Assembly (NCBI RefSeq): GCF_008386585.1
Contig: NZ_VUOB01000063.1
Coordinates: 62,001-126,000, forward strand
Length of the DNA stretch: 64,000 nucleotides
Direction: 5' to 3'
Origin: Solihabitans fulvus
Lineage (GTDB): Bacteria; Actinomycetota; Actinomycetes; Mycobacteriales; Pseudonocardiaceae
A program made the translations under genes and the position numbers. Every line of letters starts with the position of its first letter. Within the stretch, counting starts at the first letter, position 1. The notes beneath the pieces were generated by a model, which had not been told where the DNA came from, ran no database searches, and saw only the letters and a list, made by a program, of their open reading frames with translations. Shown here piece by piece: positions 57,273-64,000 of the stretch.

Positions 57273-58115
57273 TTGGCTCGGCACAGGACGACGCGCGGTC
57301 GCACCGCGTTCACCCCAACCCAGGCGTCGAAGCGCGCCAGGGGCACGCACCGACTCCCCGGCGGGCGCGTGTCCACCGTCGGCCGGATCGCCGTCGCGGC
57401 CGTCGCGGCCGGGGCGATCGTCGGCACGGCGGCGCTGCACACCGCGCCAGGCGTGGTGGAGGTCGGCGTGTCCCCGCTCGCCAACGGCGTGGACCTCGCC
57501 GCCGTGTTCGCGCCGCACCGCGATGCGACGAGCGCGGCGCCGCAGCCGATCGTCACCACCAGGCCCGCCGACCCCGCCGCCGAGGCCGGCAAGCTGGCCA
57601 AGGCCGCGCAGCTGACGGCCGACTCGCTGGCCAAGGCCGCCGAGGAGAAGGCTGCCGCCGACAAGACCGCTGCCGACAAGGCGGCTGCCGACAAGGCTGC
57701 TGCCGAACTGGCCGCCCGCGCGAAGGTGGTCAAGCCGACCGAGGGCACCTTCACCTCGGGCTTCGGCTCGCGTTGGGGCTCGATGCACTACGGGATCGAC
57801 CTGGCCAACGCGATCGGCACGCCGATCGTCTCGGTGGCCGACGGCGTGGTTGTCGAGGCGGGCCCGGCCAGCGGGTTCGGCCTGTGGGTCCGGGTGCAGC
57901 ACAACGACGGCACCATCACCGTCTACGGGCACGTGAACGAGACGCTCGTGCAGCAGGGGCAGCAGGTCCGCGCGGGCCAGGAGATCGCAACCCTGGGCAA
58001 CCGGGGCGAGTCGACCGGCCCGCACCTGCACTTCGAGGTCTGGCTGCACGGCTCGGCGGCGGAGAAGATCGACCCGCTGCCGTGGCTCGCCGAGCGTGGC
58101 GTGGCCATCTCCTGA
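57273..58115 (+). CDS. Secreted M23-family metallopeptidase with KAAADK-repeat linker
   Basis: The 280-residue protein starts with a basic arm (MARHRTTRGRTAFTP) and one membrane or signal segment (about 38-58). An extracytoplasmic helical linker of alternating Lys/Ala/Asp repeats (ADKTAADKAAADKAAAEL) is followed by the peptidase_M23 domain (about 150-280). The zinc ligands are in SMHYGIDLAN (HxxxD) and GPHLHFEVW (HxH). It probably cleaves peptidoglycan cross-bridges or activates other hydrolases. The start is TTG at 57273, after GGAGAGGAA. The linker resembles coiled coils that reach the wall. Confidence 0.9.
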   Translation: MARHRTTRGRTAFTPTQASKRARGTHRLPGGRVSTVGRIAVAAVAAGAIVGTAALHTAPGVVEVGVSPLANGVDLAAVFAPHRDATSAAPQPIVTTRPADPAAEAGKLAKAAQLTADSLAKAAEEKAAADKTAADKAAADKAAAELAARAKVVKPTEGTFTSGFGSRWGSMHYGIDLANAIGTPIVSVADGVVVEAGPASGFGLWVRVQHNDGTITVYGHVNETLVQQGQQVRAGQEIATLGNRGESTGPHLHFEVWLHGSAAEKIDPLPWLAERGVAIS

Positions 58116-58131
58116 GACTCCAGGCACGAAC

Positions 58132-58170
58132 GAACGCCCCCGGCATCAGCGTGCGATGCCGGGGGCGTTC
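58132..58170. terminator. Terminator after the M23 peptidase
   Basis: A perfect 15-bp stem (GAACGCCCCCGGCAT and its complement) with a nine-base loop lies between the M23 gene and the small secreted-peptide gene on the other strand. It can serve both. Confidence 0.85.
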
Positions 58171-58183
58171 TACGTTGCGCGGC

Positions 58184-58360
58184 TCAGTTGATGTCCCAGC
58201 ACAGGTGGACCGTGTGGCAGTCGGTCATGGCGGGCGCGACGACCTTGGTCGACTGCACCGCCGTCGCGGCGTCCGCCGTGCCCACGGTCAGGCCCCCCAG
58301 GAGTGCGGTGGCGGCCAGCGCGGTCGCAACCGCCGCCTTCGTCACGATGCGCATTGTCAT
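58184..58360 (-). CDS. Small secreted peptide precursor with two cysteines
   Basis: The 58-residue product starts MTMRIVTKAAVATALAATAL with a hydrophobic core, and cleaves after about ADA (LTVGTADAATAVQ). The mature part would be about 25-27 residues, ending TDCHTVHLCWDIN. Its two cysteines (C-x5-C) could form a disulphide or bind metal with the two His and Trp. Such exported mini-proteins occur in actinobacteria but no family is recognised. GAGGAG sits six bases before the ATG. The opposite-strand terminator at 58132 may end its transcript. Confidence 0.7.
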   Translation of the reverse strand: MTMRIVTKAAVATALAATALLGGLTVGTADAATAVQSTKVVAPAMTDCHTVHLCWDIN

Positions 58361-58513
58361 GGTTCGCTCCTCTTCGGTCGACCGGCGCAACCAGTTGATC
58401 GGTTGGCCGGTTCGAAAAGGATCATCGGCGGGCCTGTACCGGGCAACGCCCTCGGACGACCCCGGACGAATCCGGACGGGTCGCGCGACCGCCGGGCCCG
58501 CCCTCCGCTGGCC

Positions 58514-58531
58514 ATACCGACTGGTCGGTAT
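58514..58531. promoter_or_regulatory. TetR operator ATACCGAC-TG-GTCGGTAT
   Basis: An 18-bp perfect palindrome, 44 bases before the LLM oxidoreductase ATG. It is a strong candidate operator for the TetR gene downstream in the same operon. Confidence 0.75.
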
Positions 58532-58574
58532 CGGGTAGGCTGTCGACGCCGATCGTGACGCGGAGGAGGCAACT

Positions 58575-59528
58575 GTGGGTCGCTGGGGCATCACCCTGCC
58601 GCTGACCGGAGTACCCCTGGCGGCGCACCGCACGCTGGTCGCGGAGCTCGCCGGGCTGGGCTACACCGACGTCTGGACGGCGGAGACCGCGGGCACCGAC
58701 GCGTTCACCCCGCTGGCGCTGGCCGCCGAGTGGTCGCCGGAGCTGCGGCTCGGCACGGCCATCGTCCCCGTCTACACCAGGGGACCCGGGCTGCTGGCCA
58801 TGAGCGCGGCCACCATCGCCGACCTGGCCCCCGGCCGGTTCGTGCTCGGCATCGGTGCGTCCTCGCCGGTCATCGTCGAACGCTGGAACGGCGGCACGTT
58901 CGCCGACCCGTTCGCGCGCACCCGCGACACCCTGCGGTTCCTGCGCCGGGCACTGGCCGGCGACAAGGTCGACGAGCGCTACGAGACCTTCACCGTCCGC
59001 GGCTTCCGCCTCGAACACGCCCCAGAGCAGCCGCCGCCGATCATGCTGGCCGCGCTGCGCCCCGGCATGCTGCGCCTGGCCGCGCAGGAGGCCGACGGCG
59101 CGATCACCAACTGGCTGGCCGCCACCGACGTGCCGACCGTGCGGGCCGCGCTCGGCCAGGACACCGAACTGGCCGCCCGCATCTTCGTCTGCCCGACCGA
59201 GGACGCCGACGCGGCCCGCGCGCTCGGCCGCATGCTGATCAGCAGCTACCTCACCGTGCCCGCCTACGCCGCTTTTCACGACTGGCTCGGCCGGGGCGAC
59301 GCGCTGCGCCCGATGCACGAGGCGTGGGCCGCGGGCGACCGCAAGGCCGCCAACAAGGCCGTGCCCGACGCGGTCGTCGACGAGTTGGTCGTGCACGGCA
59401 GCGTCGCGCAGTGCCGCGAGCACATCGCCCGCTACGTCGAGAACGGCCTGGACACCCCGATCATCGCGCTGCTGCCCACCGGAGCCGACCAGTTCGACCT
59501 GGCGCGGGCGCTCGCCCCAAGGGCCTGA
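58575..59528 (+). CDS. LLM-class F420-dependent oxidoreductase
   Basis: The 317-residue TIM-barrel flavin-type oxidoreductase belongs to the LLM family: MGRWGITLPLTGVPLAAHRTLVAELAGLGYTDVWTAETAG, then RLGTAIVPVYTRGPGLLAMSAATIADLAPGRFVLGIGASSPVIVERWNG. The latter is the usual F420-dependent group signature. It likely uses F420H2 as cofactor. Substrates of such enzymes are diverse; the following TetR gene and acyl-CoA-type operator patterns hint at lipid or xenobiotic metabolism, which is inference. It overlaps nothing; the next gene starts two bases after its stop. Confidence 0.9.
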   Translation: MGRWGITLPLTGVPLAAHRTLVAELAGLGYTDVWTAETAGTDAFTPLALAAEWSPELRLGTAIVPVYTRGPGLLAMSAATIADLAPGRFVLGIGASSPVIVERWNGGTFADPFARTRDTLRFLRRALAGDKVDERYETFTVRGFRLEHAPEQPPPIMLAALRPGMLRLAAQEADGAITNWLAATDVPTVRAALGQDTELAARIFVCPTEDADAARALGRMLISSYLTVPAYAAFHDWLGRGDALRPMHEAWAAGDRKAANKAVPDAVVDELVVHGSVAQCREHIARYVENGLDTPIIALLPTGADQFDLARALAPRA

Positions 59529-59530
59529 CG

Positions 59531-60139
59531 ATGGCGACACCGACGGCGGCCGACGAACTCAGCCCGGTGCGGGAACGCATCGTGCGCGCCGCCGTGAAGT
59601 TGTTCGCCGCCAAGGGTTTCGACGGCACCACCGTGCAGGAGATCGTGACGGCCGCCGAGGTGACCAAGGGCGCGCTGTACCACTACTACACGGCCAAGGA
59701 AGACCTGCTCTACGAGATCTACCGGTCGCTGATCAGCATCCAGATGGCCGACCTCGACCGGATCATCGCCGAGCACGCCGACCCGGCCGACACCGTGCGC
59801 GCCATCCTGGTCAACCTCGTCGAGACGACCGCAGCCAGGGTCGACGAGACGGCCGTGTTCGTCCGCGAGATGCAGAAGCTCGACGCCGAGTGCATGACGG
59901 CCTTCCGCGCGGAACGCCGGCGCTACCACGAGACCTTCCGCTCGGTGGTCGAGCAGGCGCAGGCGACCGGCCGGTTCTCCCCGACGGTGTCGGCGGAGAC
60001 CGTGGTGCTGATCGCGCTCGGCGTGGTCAACCAGCTGCCGACCTGGTACCGGCCGGACGGGCCGAAGAGTCCTGACCGGCTCGGCAACGAGATCGCCGAC
60101 TTCGTGTTGGCTGGCCTAGGAGTTGGCCCGTCCGCGTAG
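59531..60139 (+). CDS. TetR/AcrR family transcriptional regulator
   Basis: The 202-residue regulator has TetR HTH (VRERIVRAAVKLFAAKGFDGTTVQEIVTAAEVTKGALYHYYTAKEDLLYEIYRSL) and an all-helical ligand domain with VRAILVNLVETTAARVDETAVFVREMQKLDAE. This resembles KstR2/FadR-like acyl-CoA-responsive members. It is co-transcribed with the LLM oxidoreductase (ATG two bases after the stop) and overlaps the peroxiredoxin gene's stop by 24 bases on the opposite strand. The operator at 58514-58531 precedes the pair, so autoregulation of the two-gene unit is expected. Confidence 0.9.
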   Translation: MATPTAADELSPVRERIVRAAVKLFAAKGFDGTTVQEIVTAAEVTKGALYHYYTAKEDLLYEIYRSLISIQMADLDRIIAEHADPADTVRAILVNLVETTAARVDETAVFVREMQKLDAECMTAFRAERRRYHETFRSVVEQAQATGRFSPTVSAETVVLIALGVVNQLPTWYRPDGPKSPDRLGNEIADFVLAGLGVGPSA

Positions 60140-60574
60140 CGCCTCGAGCGCGCGGTCGGCGTGCACGGCCATCCGGAACTCGTTGCGCACCACCTCGATG
60201 ACCGTGTGGTCGGTGTCGATGACGAAGGTGTGCCGCTTCACCGGCAGCGGGCCGAACCGGCGCTTCACCCCGAACTGGTCGGCGACCGCGCCGTCCTCGT
60301 CGGACAGCAGCGGATAGTCGAACGAGTTCGCGTCGGCGAACTGCCGCTGCTTGCTCACCGGATCGGCGCTGATGCCGACCCGCTGCGCGCCGACGGCGGC
60401 GAACTCCGTGCCCAGATCGCGAAAATGGCAGCTCTCCGCCGTGCAGCCCGGGGTCATCGCGGCCGGGTAGAAGAACAGCACGATCGGCCCGTTCGCCAAC
60501 AACTCGGACAGCGCGCGGGGCTCGCCGTCCTGATCGGGCAGGGTGAAGTCGGCTACCAGGTCTCCTGGCTTCAT
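60116..60574 (-). CDS. Peroxiredoxin (BCP/AhpE type)
   Basis: The 152-residue thiol peroxidase reduces hydroperoxides. The peroxidatic Cys is in PAAMTPGCTAESCHFRDLG (PxxxTxxC), followed by a possible resolving Cys five residues later, as in BCP-type atypical two-Cys enzymes. An RHTFVIDTDHTVIEVV segment completes the fold. It converges with the TetR gene and overlaps it by 24 bases. In a mycothiol/ergothioneine organism it would be recycled by thioredoxin or mycothiol; the partner is not visible here. Confidence 0.93.
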   Translation of the reverse strand: MKPGDLVADFTLPDQDGEPRALSELLANGPIVLFFYPAAMTPGCTAESCHFRDLGTEFAAVGAQRVGISADPVSKQRQFADANSFDYPLLSDEDGAVADQFGVKRRFGPLPVKRHTFVIDTDHTVIEVVRNEFRMAVHADRALEALRGRANS

Positions 60575-60658
60575 GGGCGTTCCCTCCGCGCGGACGTCGC
60601 GGTCACGGTAGCGCGTTGTCAGCCCTTGATGTCCGGGGTCCAGCGGTATGACAGCTTT

Positions 60659-61705
60659 CTAGCTCCGCACCGGGCCAGCCAGGCGCGCCGACAGCCAGTC
60701 CAGCGCGGGCGGCACGAACGTCTGCCAGGCCGCCACGCTGTGGCCGCCCGTCGGAACCGTGCGGCTGGTCAGCTCCAGCGGCGGCTTCGACCGCTGCGCG
60801 AACTGCTGGATCTGCGCCGGCAGGTCGGCGTCGTCCAGCGCGGTGGCGAGGTAGAGCGCGACGGGCGGCACGGGCTTGTTCGCGATCCGCCACAGCGGGT
60901 CGTTCTCCTTGCGCGCCTGGGGATCTCCCCGGTACAGGTCCCCGGTGTCGTTGTCGGTGATGGGGGAGAGGTAGCCGGCGATCGACGCGGCGGCGGCGAA
61001 CCGGTCCGGGTGGCGCAACAGCAGGTTCGCCGCGCAGAAGCCCCCGGTTGAGTAGCCGAGCATGCCCCGGCCCTGCCGGTCCGCGCGCACCCGGAACCGC
61101 TTGGCCACCTCAATCGGCACGTCCGTGCTCAGGTAGGTGTCGAACCGCGCGCCGCCCACCGCGTCGACGCACTCGCTGTCCTTGTCCGGCGCGGCGTTCT
61201 GCACCGGCAGCACGACCACCGTCGGGGCCATCCGCCGCTCGGCGATCTCCCGATCGAGGTGCTGCTGGAGGCCGACGGCGGTCAACCAGGTCTGCGGGCT
61301 GCCGGGAAACCCCGCGAAGGTCAGGATCATCGGGTACCGCACCCCGGCCGACGCCGAGCGGCCGTAGCCGGGCGGCAGGTAAACGGTGACGGACTGACTG
61401 ACGCCGCTGCCGCTCGCGGTGAACTGGGTGAGCTGGCTGCCGCCGTCCGTGGGCAGGTCGGCTGCCTGGTCGGCGTCCGTGTCCTGCCCGCCGAACACCT
61501 GCGCCCAGCTGGTGTACACGCTCAGCTCCCGGTTGACCCCGGCCAGCGCGCCGGCCGCCGCCGTGACCACGCACAGCAGCAGTACCAGCAGCCGCCAGGG
61601 CACCCGCGCCCGGCGGAACCGGTCCCACGACCACGCCGCGAACACCACCGCCGCGACGGCCACCGCGACCGTGACGATCAGGAAGGCCTCGCTCGCCGGA
61701 CCCAT
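60659..61705 (-). CDS. Membrane-anchored esterase of the D/mycolyltransferase-like fold
   Basis: The 348-residue protein has about two N-terminal helices (AFLIVTVAVAVAAVVFAAWSWDRF, then WRLLVLLLCVVTAAAGALAGVNREL). An esterase-fold domain starts near residue 95 (QSVTVYLPPGYGRSASAGVRYPMILTFAGFPGSPQTW). The nucleophile elbow is GMLGYSTGGFCAANLLL. The late His lies in VPTGGHSVAAWQTFVPPALDWL. Such esterases resemble the antigen-85/esterase-D group. It is the second of two paralogous genes; the upstream one has lost the nucleophile. Confidence 0.85.
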   Translation of the reverse strand: MGPASEAFLIVTVAVAVAAVVFAAWSWDRFRRARVPWRLLVLLLCVVTAAAGALAGVNRELSVYTSWAQVFGGQDTDADQAADLPTDGGSQLTQFTASGSGVSQSVTVYLPPGYGRSASAGVRYPMILTFAGFPGSPQTWLTAVGLQQHLDREIAERRMAPTVVVLPVQNAAPDKDSECVDAVGGARFDTYLSTDVPIEVAKRFRVRADRQGRGMLGYSTGGFCAANLLLRHPDRFAAAASIAGYLSPITDNDTGDLYRGDPQARKENDPLWRIANKPVPPVALYLATALDDADLPAQIQQFAQRSKPPLELTSRTVPTGGHSVAAWQTFVPPALDWLSARLAGPVRS

Positions 61706-61720
61706 GGCCGTCCCTTCCGG

Positions 61721-62668
61721 TTACCTGGCAACGTCTTTCGAGGGAGCGAGCAGCGGCGGCGCGAGGTCCTGCGCCCACCGCAGCGCCGCCGGCAACCGGT
61801 CGTTGGGCTGGGCCGCCACGATCGTCCTTGGCACCCCGAGACCGTCGGCGGCGGCGCCCGACCCGGTGACCACGGCGACCGGCGCGCCGAGCCCTGCGAT
61901 CGTCTTCGCCTTGGCCAGCACGGGATTCGTCGGGTTGTCGCGACCGGCGACCACCGCGGCGGCGGCGTACTGGTCGCCGTGCGCGGCGACCAGGTCGAGG
62001 GCGGGCTCGGCGGCGGACCCGACGCCAAGGGCCGCCCACCGGTTCGCGCAGACCCGCAGGTCCCGCCGCAGCGCGTCGGGCAGGTCGACGCCGAGCTGCC
62101 GATCCACCGCGCCGGGCCGGTCCGGCAGCCGCAGCAGCACCACCACGGCGGGATCCCCGTTCCTGGCGATCGCGCGCGCCGCCTCGTCGCCGACGTCGTT
62201 CCAGCCGCCCTGGCCCGCCGTCGCCGTGCGGTCGGCCAGCACGACCGCGACGGGCAGGCAGGCGTCCCGATCGGTGAAGTACTCCGGCGGGACGCTGATC
62301 CTCGGCGGCCTCGGCAGCCCCCATCCGCCGCCCGGCGGCTGCCAGTCGAACACCAGCCCGGCGTGCTGGCCGTCGGCGGCGCGCGCGTCGAGCCAGCCGG
62401 CCAGCTCGCCTGCCGTGTGCGTGGTCACCGAGGAGTCGGCCGCGCCGGCGACCATGGACCGCCAGGTCGGGTAGATGCCGTACGCGCGGTTGGCCACCAG
62501 CCCGACGGCGGCCAGCGCCAGCGCCTCGCACAACAGCAGCGCGACGACCCTGACCAGCACCGTGCGCCACCGCGCGCCGCCGGCGTCCCAGACCAGCGCC
62601 GCGCCAAGGCCCGCCGCCACGACCAGCGCGAAGGCGATCAGCAGCGTCGGGATCGCGGTCGGCGACAT
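61721..62668 (-). CDS. Esterase-fold membrane protein lacking the nucleophile
   Basis: The 315-residue protein shares layout with the downstream esterase: N-terminal helices (PTLLIAFALVVAAGLGAALVW and a second), the segment LVANRAYGIYPTWRS (cf. GVNRELSVYTSWAQ downstream) and a C-terminal alpha/beta region. At the elbow the sequence is WAALGVGSAAEPALDLVAAHG where the partner has RGMLGYSTGGFCAANLLL, so the serine is replaced by glycine. It is likely a non-catalytic partner or scaffold. ATG at 62668. The gene starts immediately upstream of and in line with the active paralogue. Confidence 0.75.
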   Translation of the reverse strand: MSPTAIPTLLIAFALVVAAGLGAALVWDAGGARWRTVLVRVVALLLCEALALAAVGLVANRAYGIYPTWRSMVAGAADSSVTTHTAGELAGWLDARAADGQHAGLVFDWQPPGGGWGLPRPPRISVPPEYFTDRDACLPVAVVLADRTATAGQGGWNDVGDEAARAIARNGDPAVVVLLRLPDRPGAVDRQLGVDLPDALRRDLRVCANRWAALGVGSAAEPALDLVAAHGDQYAAAAVVAGRDNPTNPVLAKAKTIAGLGAPVAVVTGSGAAADGLGVPRTIVAAQPNDRLPAALRWAQDLAPPLLAPSKDVAR

Positions 62669-62865
62669 CGACTCCCCGTCAACTGGGTGGGTCGGGTAAC
62701 TGGGCGCATCGGGCGGTGTGTCCCGGTTCCTGGCAGCTCATCCTGCAAGCGCCAGGCCCGTCCCGCCACTCGCCGGGTCCGGCACCAAGATCACCTGCCC
62801 GCGTTCGCACGGTCCGTGACATAGGGTCGGAGGTGGGCCGTGACGGCGCCGCGAGGAGGTGTGGC

Positions 62866-63867
62866 TTGACCAGCATGGGCGACGTCGCGCGCGCCGCGGG
62901 GGTGTCGGCGGCGACCGTGTCCAGGGCGCTGCGCGGCGAGCCGGGCGTCTCCGCGTCGACCCGCGCGCACGTCACCGAGGTGGCCAGGCGGATGCGGTAC
63001 GCCATCGCCAGGGACGCCTCCAGCCTCGCGGGCGGGCGGCGGTACGCGGTCGCCGTGCTGACCACCGACGTGGGCCAGCGGACCTGGGGCGACGTGCTGG
63101 CCGGCGCCGAGGGCGCGCTGCGGGCCTCCGGCTACGACGTGCTGCTGTACGTGGTCGGCGACGAGGCCGCCCGCGCCGGGTTCTTCGAGGAGCTGCCGCT
63201 GAGCCGGCGCGTCGACGGCGTCCTGGTGCTGTCGGTGCGGCTGCGCGAGCACGAGGCGGCGCTGCTGCGCGAGCTGCCGGTGCCGGTGGTGACGGTCGGC
63301 GAGGGCGCGGCCGACGACTCGCCCGACCTGCCCGGCTCGCTGGACCTCGCGGTCCGGCACCTGGTCGGCCTCGGCCACCGGGACATCGCGCTCGTGCTGG
63401 CCGACTCGACGGCCGCGTGGAGCAGCTCGGCCGAGGACCTCGACGAGACCTATCAGGAGCTGCTCGGCTCCGCCGGGCTCGCCTCGCGCCCGGAGTGGCT
63501 GGTGTGGTGCTCACCGACCGTGGTCGGCGGCGAGGAGGCCGTCGCCGCGCTGTTCGACGGACAGGACCGGCCGACGGCCCTGATCGCGTCGAGCGGAGAG
63601 GCCGCGCTCGGCGCGTTCATGCGGCTGCGGCGCGACGGCTGGGCCGTGCCGGAGCAGCTGTCGATCGTCAGCCTGGACGGCCACGACATCGCGAGGGCCG
63701 TCGGACTCACCGCCGTCGAGGGCGCCGCGCGCGAACAGGGCGAGCGGGCCGTGCACCGGCTGCTGGCCCGCATCCAGACCCAGGACGCCGCCGCCCCCGA
63801 GCTGCCGACCCCGGCGGGCGCGGCCCTGGTCGAGCGCGGCTCGACCGCCCCTCCTCCCGCTGTGTGA
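62866..63867 (+). CDS. LacI family transcriptional regulator
   Basis: The product has about 333 residues, with HTH (MGDVARAAGVSAATVSRALRGEPGVSASTRAHVTEVARRMRYAIARDASSLAGG). The sensor domain carries RYAVAVLTTDVGQRTWGDVLAGAEGALR and LGHRDIALVLADSTAAW. The start TTG at 62866 has AGGAGG seven bases upstream; the ATG at 62875 is too far from it. The frame is open further upstream but non-coding in style. The next gene looks like malQ, so the ligand may be a maltodextrin. Confidence 0.88.
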   Translation: MTSMGDVARAAGVSAATVSRALRGEPGVSASTRAHVTEVARRMRYAIARDASSLAGGRRYAVAVLTTDVGQRTWGDVLAGAEGALRASGYDVLLYVVGDEAARAGFFEELPLSRRVDGVLVLSVRLREHEAALLRELPVPVVTVGEGAADDSPDLPGSLDLAVRHLVGLGHRDIALVLADSTAAWSSSAEDLDETYQELLGSAGLASRPEWLVWCSPTVVGGEEAVAALFDGQDRPTALIASSGEAALGAFMRLRRDGWAVPEQLSIVSLDGHDIARAVGLTAVEGAAREQGERAVHRLLARIQTQDAAAPELPTPAGAALVERGSTAPPPAV

Positions 63868-63919
63868 ATCGCCTGCTATGTGACAACGCCCGCTTGGTGA
63901 ACCGAGAGAGGCAACTCCT

Positions 63920-64000
63920 GTGGCAGTGGACAGGGTCGACGAGCAGCTCGCGGAGCTCGCCGCGCGGCACGGCGTGGCCACCAGCTACGAGGGCGCCGAC
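63920..64000 (+). CDS. malQ: 4-alpha-glucanotransferase MalQ, N-terminal fragment
   Basis: The GTG at 63920 follows GAGAGAGG. It begins a frame that runs off the window: VAVDRVDEQLAELAARHGVATSYEGAD. The Leu-Ala-rich helix followed by HGVATSY is the usual start of actinobacterial MalQ (amylomaltase), which rearranges maltodextrins. Only 27 residues are visible, so the assignment rests on this pattern and on the upstream LacI regulator. Confidence 0.6.
   Translation, partial: MAVDRVDEQLAELAARHGVATSYEGAD

Overview
The window is high-G+C actinobacterial chromosome. Most codons end in G or C, and GTG and TTG starts are frequent. The gene content (ergothioneine genes egtABCD, a mycothiol-dependent isomerase-type enzyme, an F420-type LLM oxidoreductase, EspC/WXG-like proteins, AcnR with aconitase, DUF998 and DUF1707 proteins) fits a mycothiol-containing actinomycete. 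My inference is a filamentous Pseudonocardiales-type soil organism rather than a mycobacterium. No rRNA, tRNA or CRISPR array was recognised. Nothing marks the window as plasmid or prophage; the only clear mobile element is one complete IS200/IS605-family element.

Layout. 0-5.3 kb: a regulator-dense block with a divergent regulator fragment, an SgcJ-like protein, a DUF998 membrane protein, a DinB/MPI-type enzyme, two MerR regulators with near-identical operators, a WYL regulator and an SDR. 5.4-8.3 kb: a substrate-binding/von Willebrand A membrane protein and a protein of the group often annotated as 3-methyladenine DNA glycosylase. 8.4-8.9 kb: an orphan gene of visibly lower G+C. 8.9-10.8 kb: a TetR/MFS efflux pair. 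10.9-13.2 kb: two overlapping CNNM/CBS (hemolysin-family) genes. 13.5-15.5 kb: a LacI regulator and a DUF4436 protein. 15.7-17.5 kb: the IS605-type element with divergent tnpA and tnpB, sitting in front of a POT peptide transporter. 19-20.3 kb: DUF998 and BP74-like genes. 20.6-23.4 kb: a cytochrome P450 downstream of a YbaB/EspC/WXG-like set. 23.5-27 kb: DUF1707, a PfkB kinase, an MFS transporter and acnR. 27.3-29.4 kb: a secreted discoidin/FN3/sugar-dehydrogenase protein behind a perfect 19-bp palindrome.

29.6-34 kb holds the ergothioneine operon egtA-B-C-D, with overlapping or near-touching genes and no egtE. A secreted tripeptidyl-peptidase-like hydrolase follows behind a large hairpin. 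35.8-38.3 kb: an HxlR regulator, a quinone oxidoreductase and a divergent aldo/keto reductase. 38.3-43.6 kb: a membrane protein, aconitase with an AcnR-type operator in its promoter, and a divergent ABC transporter pair. 43.6-46 kb: a GH4 phospho-glycosidase divergent from a PfkB kinase. 46.3-50.8 kb: two tandem class A penicillin-binding proteins. 51.5-57 kb: a single-chain acetyl-CoA-carboxylase-like protein of 1822 residues. 57.3-64 kb: an M23 peptidase, a tiny secreted two-cysteine peptide, an LLM oxidoreductase/TetR pair with an 18-bp palindromic operator, a peroxiredoxin, two paralogous membrane esterase-fold proteins (one without its nucleophile), a LacI regulator and the start of a probable malQ.

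Themes. Many small regulator-target pairs have visible palindromic operators. There is thiol and redox chemistry (ergothioneine, peroxiredoxin), cell-wall synthesis and remodelling, and sugar use. The most notable items are the paired MerR operators with one truncated target, the IS605 insertion that reconstructs exactly onto a start-codon-like site, the single-chain carboxylase, the acnR/acn separation with a conserved operator, and alternative hairpins after egtD. I did not find an obviously new defence or biosynthetic system.
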